This document shows, in pieces, positions 41,502 through 61,200 of a DNA stretch of 64,000 bases. The position numbers and the translations under genes were made by a program. The stretch's first letter is position 1. Each line of letters starts with the position of its first letter. The stretch is from NCBI RefSeq assembly GCF_000346465.2, contig NC_034010.1, positions 30,281,052 to 30,345,051 of the forward strand, in the 5' to 3' direction. This DNA comes from Prunus persica. Its lineage: Eukaryota; Streptophyta; Magnoliopsida; Rosales; Rosaceae. The notes beneath the pieces are model-generated. The model searched no databases and had not been told where the DNA came from. It was given only the letters and a program-made list of their open reading frames with translations.

Positions 41502-43768
41502 ATGGTAGTGTCATCGGAGGAGGGTACGGACAAGATCCGGAAGGTGGTGGGATTTGGGTACTGGGTGCAGGGCTTCAGGTGCTTCCCATGGATGGCCGTC
41601 AACTTCTTCCTCAAAGACGGCCTCCGCGTCGATTCCTCCACTCTCCAGCTCCTCCAGAATTCCGCCAACCTCCCCATGGTCGCCAAGCCCCTTTACGGTG
41701 TTGTTTCCGACGCCGTCTACATTCGTGGCCAGCACCGCATACCTTATATCGCCTTCGGAGGTACCTACTTATTACTTCCTACACCACACCACACCACACC
41801 ACACCACACCAATTTCTTTTTTCTTTCTTTCCTGAATGGATGGTGGCTTCATCTTCGTCACCTTTTGGAAAACCTAATTTTGAACTTCGTTATGAATTAT
41901 CATTGATTAATTATTCCTTTTGTAAAACCTAATTTTGAACTTCGTTATTAATTATTGTAAAGAAAAATAATTTTTGTTTACAGGATTGGCCTTTTTTGTC
42001 TTAAGCTTCTTTTTTATTTACTTTGTCGGTGTCGATGTAGTTTTGAATTAATAATTTGATCTAAGGAATCAGCGCAGTGCAGAATACAACAGGGAGTGCA
42101 CACAGACAGGGCCCGGCTCCCTTTTTCTTTTTACATGGAATTTGGATTAGAATTTGAATCATTCAAACTCCTCATATCATAAGCCTCAATGCTTTCGTTT
42201 GCTCAAAGATTCTGGAGCAGCAAAATAGCCAAATAAAAACTGCAGTAACAGATGTGCTAATACTTATCCACAGCTCTTTAAACCCAGCTTGTATTTCCTC
42301 CTCCCCATTTAATTAGGATAAAGATGCAACTTCTTTGTGATGAGTCAACTATTACTCTTTTGATTATGTCTCCCAATATACAACGATGTGCCATCACACA
42401 ATAGAATTTTCTGCATGTCTAAATATCGGTTCAAACATTGAAATTTAGTACTTTGCCATAAAAAAATCATTAGTTAGTTTAAGTAAATGTAACATTCATA
42501 TAATGCACCCCGTTTTTGTTCACATGATAAAAATAATAATATTTCCTCCTTAAAAAAAATGAGAATGTGAAGTTTCTATTATCCTAGGCTTAAATTTGGT
42601 TCATAGATCCACCAATTTAATCATAGTTCTAGTTCATTCCTGACTCTCTCTCTCTTTTTTTTTTGGGTCTGAAGTTCATTTCTAACACAACTCATCTGTT
42701 GTTGCAGCTTTCTTACAAGCAGTGTCATGGCTAGCCATAGCAATCCTCTCTGAATCAGGCATTTCAATTGGCACCATGACACTATATCTTCTCCTTAGTA
42801 ATCTCGGTGCTTCAATTGCTGAGGTAGCCAATGATGCCATTGTTGCAGAGGCGGGAAAGCAGTCTAAGTCCTCCAAAAATTCTCAACCATCATCCTCAGG
42901 CGAGCTCCAATCATTTTTCTGGATGGCTTCAGCTATGGGTGGAGTCCTTGGATTTCTCCTAGCTGGTCTTTCCATTGACAGATTCTCTCCCCAGAAGATG
43001 TTCCTGTTCTATGGCCTTCTCCTTACTGTCCAGTTTTTTCTAAGCATTTTTGTCCAGGAGAGTTCTTTGGACCTTCCCAAGAGGACAGCCAACGTTGGGA
43101 TTCAAGAGAAGTTTACAGAGCTCTTGGTTGCACTAAGGGAACCTGAGATTGCTTACTCAATTACATGGTTTGCGGCTTCTTATGCCATTATTCCTGCATT
43201 GACAGGCACCATGTTCTTTTACCAGACGCAGTATCTGAATATTGACTCATCAGTGTTGGGAATCTCAAAGGTGTTTGGCCAAGTGGCAATGCTTCTATGG
43301 AGTGTCATCTATAATCGTCACTTGAAGTCAGTCACACCAAGAAAACTGATTTCTGCCATTCAGGTTACAATGGCTGTATTTATGGTTTCTGATGTGTTGT
43401 TTGTGAATAGGATTTATCGAAATTACATGGGGGTGCCAGACAATTTCTACGTTGTGATGTTTTCTGGCCTTTCGGAGGTTCTCTTCTTTATTAAGATTCT
43501 GCCCTTCAGCATTCTTATAGCCAAGCTCTGCCCACGGGGATGCGAGGGATCTCTAATGGCATTTGTAATGTCTGCAATAGCGGTTGCATTCATAGTCAGT
43601 GGATATCTTGGCGTTGTGCTTGCGTCGTATGTTGGGGTCACAGGAAATGATTTTTCAGGGTTTCCACTTGCCCTACTAATACAGGCACTTCTCACACTGT
43701 TGCCTCTATATTGGTCATCTTGTATCCCCGATGATGTAAAATCAAAAACCAGTCGGAAAAAGAAATAG
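41502..43768 (+). CDS. Folate-biopterin transporter family protein (BT1/MFS)
   Basis: Two exons, 41502-41760 and 42708-43768, join in frame to 439 residues. The start is the first ATG of the open frame and precedes GFGYWVQGFRCFPWMAVNFF. Family signatures include LQNSANLPMVAKPLYGVVSD, RIPYIAFG, LSNLGASIAEVANDAIVAEA, FFWMASAMGGVLGFLLAGL and LCPRGCEGSLMAF. About 11-12 hydrophobic segments fit the BT1 fold within the major facilitator superfamily. Plant members are plastid or other membrane proteins; one is a plastid folate carrier, but many have no proven substrate. It is likely the counterpart of Arabidopsis At1g64890, which would fit the synteny with SIGA and uS5m. A retrotransposon LTR ends 370 bp upstream. 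Substrate is unknown. Confidence 0.92.
41783..41812 (+). repeat. ACACC pentanucleotide repeat in the transporter intron
   Basis: Six tandem ACACC-type units lie just after the donor of the 947-bp intron. Confidence 0.7.
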
Positions 43769-44533
43769 CCGAATATAGTACTGTACTACTGGTCCATGTT
43801 TGATCAAATCTGAGGATATTTTGATTTTTTAACTCAACCGTCCCTATACTCATCATGTACAAGTGGAAGTTTGGTGTGCAGAAAACTAGTGGAGTTATAA
43901 TTATCTTTCACTTTGCAAATAAAATTTTTAACTAGTGGAGTTATAATATATATAAGATTGTCAAAGAAAAACATGTACACTTGCCTGCTTTATATTTTTG
44001 CAGTCTCCCAAGCATCCTAGCTCTGTCCTTCATTCTGATTATAAGCGTTTGCTTTTTTATTAAAAACATGTACTATCCAACTATCTCACATGAGTTGATC
44101 CCATGAAATTATAACATCATGTAACCCCTCATAACATAAAACACACTCTCTATGTGAAAGAGTTTGAGAAACTCTTGGGCGATATCCTTGTGAGTATAAG
44201 CCTTGTCCAATTTTGTGAAATTTTGATAGTTCGAATGTAGAACCTAATTGACCAAAAGAAAAGTAAAAAAATGTAAAGCTTAATTTGAGCGCCGCCACCC
44301 AATTTTGCAACAGAAAGTAATATTACATTACTTGAGAGATGAAGTAGAAATTTGTAAAGATAACGGGTCCTGGAAGTAAATATGTAGTAAGACAAGGACC
44401 TATAAGGAAAGGAAAATGCCAATAGATAAACGTAGCGGGCATGTAGGCCTTTATTTTCTGTTGAAGAAGAAAGGAATTCAAAATTTGAAAGAGAGAGAGA
44501 GAGAGACAGAGAGAGAGAGAGAGGTGTTAAGGG
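43769..44533. other. Spacer between the transporter and POLD4
   Basis: Holds the transporter 3' UTR, short overlapping minus-strand ORFs with no recognisable domain (44086-44422), and a GA microsatellite at about 44490-44522, immediately upstream of the POLD4 start. Confidence 0.45.
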
Positions 44534-45892
44534 ATGGCAACAAGATCAAAACCAGGGAATATGAATATGAAAGGTTTCTACAGGCAAAGGAAAAGCAGTA
44601 GCATCGGCGGTGGTATCTCCAAGAAGAACAAATCTCAATCGACCACTCACCCAGCTGCTGCCTCTTTCGGCTCGGATGTCACCCAACCCACCGCACTTAT
44701 GTCACACGCTTCTCTAGACCTCAAAGGTCCATCTCTCTTCTTGGTTTGTATTTTTTAGGGTTTCTTTTCTTTTGTCTGAATATTCGTTAGGGTTTTCAGT
44801 ACAGCATTTTCTTGCGATGTATTGTACCCATTCCGTTGCCAAATTCCTTCTTATTCTCCGTTTAATTGGGCGTCTCAACATTTAGGCGAGTTTTCATCTG
44901 AGGACTAAAACAATAGAATTTGGGGGATGATTCATTAGTTTTATATAATTTGATACAGATCCACAAATTACACCTATTGTTGGTTTTACTCCGCATATTA
45001 TTGTTTGTCTTTATTTGAATTGAAGGTTTGAAACCCCAATAGTTCAGAGTTATCGGCTATATCAATTTACCTAACGAAAAGAGTTGATTGGTTGCATTTT
45101 CTTACTGGGGTTAACGGGATCTGTCCTACCAACCCAATAGGTATGCTGTTAAATTTGTTGTATACCTAGTCCATGCTTCCGGTTGAGATTTGGTATGTGT
45201 TAGATTTGATTTTTGTTTTTGTTTTTGTTGTATTAGTACATTGTTATTATATACATAACGGAACGGTACAATTTATATGTATCAATTAAAGAGGGTTCAT
45301 ATTTATATACTTTCTACAGAAGTGGAATTTCCAGTGTGAAATATAACACAAGGCGGGATTTGATTTCGGGTGTATTGAATGAAGTCAGTTTACATAAGGG
45401 GGAGGTGTGAATTCTTGTTTCGAATTCCAAAACGGTTTCTTTTTTAGGCATAGAAAAATTCACTTTTCAATGTTTCTTTTGAACTAATAAATCTTGTTAA
45501 GATGTCTTGTATTTGTTAATAAACTGTTTTCTTTTGTTTTGTTTTTGTATATATTCTCAAAGTTTCTCCACTGTTGAATCAAGGGTTAAGGAAACCACAT
45601 CTAATTGCATCACTAAACTGGATACGGTTCGAGTAGTGACAGATTTTTCTATGCAGTTTTATTTTTGGGTTTGACGCTTTTTCTTTTTTGGTTGATAGAT
45701 GATTATGATGAGCAAGAAGCGCTGTTGAGGCAATTTGATATGAACATGGCATACGGACCATGCGTTGGGATGACCAGACTTGAAAGGTGGGAGCGTGCTT
45801 GCATTCTGGGTTTGAACCCTCCTAAGGAAGTCGAGAGTCTTTTGACGGGTGGCAAAGTTTGCTGTGAGTGCTTGTGGGATGGTCGCATTTAG
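44534..45892 (+). CDS. POLD4: DNA polymerase delta subunit 4
   Basis: Two exons, 44534-44726 and 45699-45892, give 128 residues, close to the known plant length. The N-terminal part is basic and Ser-rich, with MKGFYRQRK, which resembles the PCNA-interacting start of POLD4/Cdm1 proteins. The second exon carries the conserved block DEQEALLRQFDMNMAYGPC, then GMTRLERWERACILGLNPP and LWDGRI. The subunit stabilises the replicative polymerase delta and its contact with PCNA in the nucleus. The 972-bp intron shows no embedded gene. Confidence 0.93.
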
Positions 45893-46679
45893 AAATTACC
45901 CTGATTTGTGTATTGCCCTTGTCTAATGTATAAGGTTAAAGGAAACGTTCAGCATCTGCCCAAAACAAGTTTTTATAATGGACTGAATCTCTTAAATCTA
46001 TTTTGTGCACAAGTTTTAATTTATAGTGCTATTGATGCCTAACCTTATATATTTGAGATATTTAGTCATATAGAAAAACTCTACATCATTTAATTTTTAT
46101 AAACAAATTTTAAAAAAACTCAAAAAATGACAGTGGGCCTTATTATTGAATTTAATTTTGATTATTAAATTACTTTGATGCTTTATTGAGTGTTGTGAGT
46201 TTTTATTTATGAGGTTTTGGGATTTGATTTGTTTTAAAAAATTGATGGCAGTTTTGTAATTTCTAAGAAGTTAAAAGTCTTTTTGTTATGTTGTAAATGA
46301 GTTTTTTTTAGGGGTTAATACCACAAGATATTCCTACACTCGAAGGGTGGGATAAATTCCTGTTCGGAATTCGGCTTGCTCTTGGTCACAAAGTGCTTCC
46401 AACTGGTTTCGAATCCTTGCCATTGAGTCATCAGGTTCGCTAGTCGGAGGTGGCAGTTTGTCACACCTTGTGGTTAAAGGACTTTGAATGTGTTTCTAAA
46501 GTCTATTTTATATAATATTTTTTTATAATTTGGGTTGGTATAATAGTGAATCTTGCTGTAAAAAAAGGAAAAAAGGGGTAAGCTTCTCAACGTGCGTTCC
46601 AACTTAAATGGAATAGAAAGCCCAGCTGATACGACGTCGTTCATAGAGAACTAGAGAAAAAAAAAATACGCGTGATCTC
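45893..46679. other. POLD4 3' UTR and MAP2 upstream region
   Basis: AT-rich first half, then non-coding sequence to a short ACGACGTCGT palindrome near 46632, which could be a bZIP site in the MAP2 promoter. Confidence 0.4.
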
Positions 46680-47532
46680 TATCCTTCTTCCTCACAGCGC
46701 CGTTCCCTTCTTCCTCGCTCAACACCTCACACAACGAGAACGCGGCGCCTCAAGAGCTTGCTGCAAATACAGGTACGCCATCTTCTTTCCCTCTCTATGG
46801 TGAGGCTGCGAGATATGTTCCAAACCAAGCACAAAATTTTCCAGATATGTTTAAAAATAACCCCTGACGTCCATAGCGATGACCGTATCGGGGGAGTATC
46901 CGTTGGTCAACACGAATTCAACGATACGCCATACGTAAGTCGCCGTATCGGGCCGGAATCGTATCCGATACTCACATACATACCCCTCTTTGGAGGCGTA
47001 TCCAGGGTTTAGGGTTTCACCTATACACAATTCAGAGTCTTTCCCCTCTCCGTCACTTCAGTCCCACTTGCCCCAGCACCCGATATTTCTTTAACCTTTT
47101 TAATTCTACAGTCCTTTCATCTGCTCTACCCAAAATCTCCCATTTTTGTGAATTAGGGTTCAATTGGCATCTCTGTATAATCAACAGATCAGAGTACAAT
47201 CCTTTTGCTGTAGGTTTGTCTCTACACGGTTTACCAGGCAAGTCTGCGCCCAAATTGCTCGACTCCCCCGGTAATCTCCCCGTCCCATTTCCTTCATATT
47301 CACCTTGCAATTTGATGTACATGTGTTGGTCCTACCTCTAACGCCAAGCCCATCAACTGAGCTTACTACCCTTACTGTGGTCCTTTATTTCTCTGCAGAC
47401 CCTGGATAACATATCAAGATTGAGAACAAGAACAACTGTATTATCATGTTCTAAATTGATGTTATTAGTTTTTTCCCTTTTCACTATGTTCGGTTGACAA
47501 GTGCTGTGCATTCTGTTAACAGGTGATTGCGG
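46680..47532 (+). promoter_or_regulatory. MAP2 5' leader with a predicted intron and telomere-like motif
   Basis: A probable first leader exon ends at 46772 (AATACAG/GTACGC) and the acceptor TGTTAACAG ends at 47522, ten bases before the start codon. The 750-bp leader intron contains CGTATCG-type repeats (about 46880-46990) and AGGGTTTAGGGTTT, two telomere-like units, at about 46997-47010. Leader introns and telo-boxes are common in plant translation-related genes. Inferred from signals only. Confidence 0.5.
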
Positions 47533-57491
<9,959 letters not shown>

Positions 57492-58270
57492 TATGGGCGA
57501 CGATAACTTTGCCATGAAAACCTGCATGGTGGTTTTACCATGTTTTTTGAGTACAAACAGGAATAAGTTTATTTTTGTGTTTTCCGCATTTATCTCTGTT
57601 ATCTTTAACTGCAATGAAATTTTTTCTCAGTATTTTGCTTGTCGTATGTGACATGTCTATTGAAAAGACACTGGTTCCATAGAAACATTTGAATTTCAAA
57701 TTGAAAAAAATTCGGTGACCGAAGAAATCTATATATTTCAAATCCATAAATATAAAGCCTCTATCGAACGGAGAAATTGATTTACACCCAAATTACAATG
57801 AATTTTATACCCAGTTTCAAAATTATTCGAAATAACGCATTTGCTTGTCTACTCTAAACATGTATAACTGGATAAGCATAATCGTTAAAGAAAGAGCCAT
57901 GAAGTGCGAAACAGTGAAGGCCCTTGGGAAAGAAAAAGGAAATGAGATTTCGTCTTTCCCTTTGTCCTTTTAATCCCTGCCACTTTCTTTACTTAATCCT
58001 TCCTATCTTCTTTTCTCCATTTCCTATTTTTATCCTTCCTCTCTACAGTGAACTTTGGCTGTGCATTGGCATGACCCCCCTGGAGCAGACTGCGCTACAC
58101 CTCGCATCAAAACCCGGTCAAACTGCCGAAACCAAACCTTTGGGTTGGTTTGGGTATGTTTTGGTCGCCTAAACCAGCGTCTTCTTTTTCTTCTCCCCAT
58201 ATGTCGGACTCGAGATCCCACATTAGAAAAATAGTATATCCTAGAGTGGTTTAAGAGCTCATAAAAACCC
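57492..58270. other. MAP2 3' region and spacer before the satellite
   Basis: Contains the likely 3' UTR. Overlapping ORFs in both directions at 57924-58221 have no recognisable motif. Nothing else is called. Confidence 0.45.
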
Positions 58271-61200
58271 TTCCGGTAAGATATGATGTTTTTGGGTGTA
58301 AGTTATGGTGTAAAAGTCCTATATATATATGAGAATCTCACATCTTACCCGTAATTCGTGGAGTAAATAAATTATTTATGTGAAAACATCATATCTTAAC
58401 GGTAAGTTATAGTATAAAATGCCTATATATCTAAGAACACAAGATTTTATCCGTATTTTATTTAGTAAATAGTCTGTTTTTCTAAAAACACCATATCTTA
58501 CCGGTAAGTTATAGTGTAAAAGGCCTACATATCTGGGAACCCAACATCTTACCCGTAATTCATGGAGTAAATAACTTATTTATGTGAAAACACCGTATCT
58601 TAACGGTAAGTTATAGTATAAAATGCCTATATATCTAAGAACACAACATTTTATCCGTATTTTATTTTGTAAATAGTCTGTTTTTCTCAAAACACCAAAT
58701 GTTACCGGTAAGTTATAGTGTAAACGGCCTATATATTTGAGAACCCAATATTTTACCCGTAATTCGTGGAGTAAATAACATATTTATATGAGAATCCCAG
58801 ATCTTACCCATAATTTGTGGAGTAAATAACTTATTTTTGTGAAAACACCGTATCTTAACAATAAGTTATAGTGTAAAAGGCCTATATATATGAGAATGAA
58901 ACATCTTACCTGTAATTGATGGAGTAAATAACTGATTTTTCTCAAAATCCCATATCATACCGGTAAGTTATTGTGTAAAAGGCCTATATATCTGAGAACC
59001 CAACATTTTACCCGTAATTCGTGGAATAAATAACTTATTTATGTGAAAACACCGTATCTTAACGGGAAGTTATAGTATAAAATGCCTATATATCTGAGAA
59101 CACAAAATTTTATCCGTATTTTATATTGTAAATAGTATATTTTTCTCAAAACACCATATCTTACCGGTAAGTGATAGTGTAAAAGGCCTATATGTCTGAG
59201 AATGCAAGATCTTACTCGCAATTGATGGAGTAAATAACTTATTTTTCTAAAAACACCATATCTTACCGGTAAGTTATAGTGTAAAAGTCCTATATATATG
59301 AGAACCCCACATCTTACCCGTAATTCGTGGAGTAAATAACTTATTTTTCTCAAAACACCATATCTTACCGGTAAGTTATAGTGTAAAAGGCCTATATATC
59401 TGAAAACTCAACATCTTACTCGTAATTGATGGAGTAAATAACATATTTTTCTAAAAACACTATGTCTTACCGGTAAATTATAGTGTAAAAGGCATATATA
59501 TATGAGAATCCCCGATCTTACCCGTAATTTGTGGAGTAAATAACTTATTTTTGTGAAAACACCGTATCTTAACAGGAAGTTATAGTGTAAAAGGCCTATA
59601 TATCTGAGAACACAAAATCTTACCTGTAATTGATGGAGTAAATAACTGATTTTTCTCAAAATACCATATCATATCGGTAAGTTATTGTGTAAAAGGCCTA
59701 CATATCTGAGAACCCAACATTTTACCCGTAATTCGTGGAGTAAATAACTTATTTGTGTGAAAACACCGTATCTTAACGGGAAGTTATAGTATAAAATGCC
59801 TATATATATGAGAACACAACATTTTATCCGTATTTTATATTGTAAATAGTATATTTTTCTCAAAACACCATATCTTACCGGTAAGTGATTGTGTAAAAGG
59901 CCTATATGGCTGAGAATGCAAGATCTTACTCGTAATTGATGGAGTAAATAACTTATTTTTCTAAAAACACCATATCTTACCGGTAAGTTATAGTGTAAAA
60001 GTCCTATATATATGAGAACCCCACATCTTACCCGTAATTCGTGGAGTAAATAACTTATTTTTGTGAAAACATCGTATCTTAACAGTAAGTTATAGTGTAA
60101 AAGGCCTATATATCTGAGAAAGCAACATCTTACCCGTAATTGATGGAGTAAATAACTTATTTTTCTAAAAAGACCATATCTTACCGGTAAGTTATTGTGT
60201 AAAAGACATATATATATGAGAACCCCAGATCTTACCGTAATTCGTGGAAGTAACTAACTTATTTTCGTGAAAACACCGTATCTTAACAGTAAGTGATAGT
60301 TTAAAAGGCCTATATATCTGAGAACGCAACATCTTACCCGTAATTGATGGAGTAAATAACTTATTTTTCTAAAAACACCATATCTTACCTGTAAGTTAAA
60401 GTGTAAAAGTCCTATATATATGAGAATCCCACATCTTACCCATAATTCGTTGAGTAAATAACTTATTTTTGTGAAAACACCGTATCTTAACAGTAAGTTA
60501 TAGTGTAAAAGGCCTATATATCTGAGAACGTAACATCATACCCGTAATTGATGGAGTAAATAACTTATTTTTCTAAGAAGACGATATCTTACCGGTAAGT
60601 TATAGTGTAAAAGGCATATATATATGAGAACCCCAGATCTTACCCGTAATTTGTGGAGTAAATAACTTATTTTTGTGAAAACACCGTATCTTAACAGTAA
60701 GTTATAGTTTAAAAGGCCTATATATCTGAGAACGCAACATCTTACCTGTAATTGATGGAGTAAATAACTTATTTTTCTAAAACCACCACATCTGACCGGT
60801 AAGTTAAAGTGTAAAAGTCCTATATATATGAGAATTCCAAATCTTACTCATAATTCGTTGAGTAAATAACTTATTTTTGTGAAAACACCGTATCTTAATA
60901 GTAAGTTATAGTGTAAAAGGCCTATATATCTGAGAACGTAACATCGTACCCGTAATTGACGGAGGGAATAACTTATTTTTCTAAAAACACCATATCTTAC
61001 CGGTAAGTTATAGTGTAAAAGCTTTAGATATATGAGAACCCCACATCTTACCAGTAATTCGTGGAGTATATAACTTATTTATGTGAAAACACCGTATCTT
61101 AACGGTAAGTTATAGTATAAAAAGCATATATATCTGAGAACACAACATTCTATTCGTATTTTATTGAGTAAATAGTCTGTTGTTCTAAGAACAGCATATC

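Noticed and set aside
41474..41932. Alternative-frame ORFs over the transporter's first exon
   Set aside because: Shadows of the true frame, which alone encodes the conserved FBT motifs and joins exon 2.
46758..47322. Possible small genes in the MAP2 leader region
   Set aside because: ORFs on both strands lack motifs, and the area is better explained as a 5' UTR intron with repeats.
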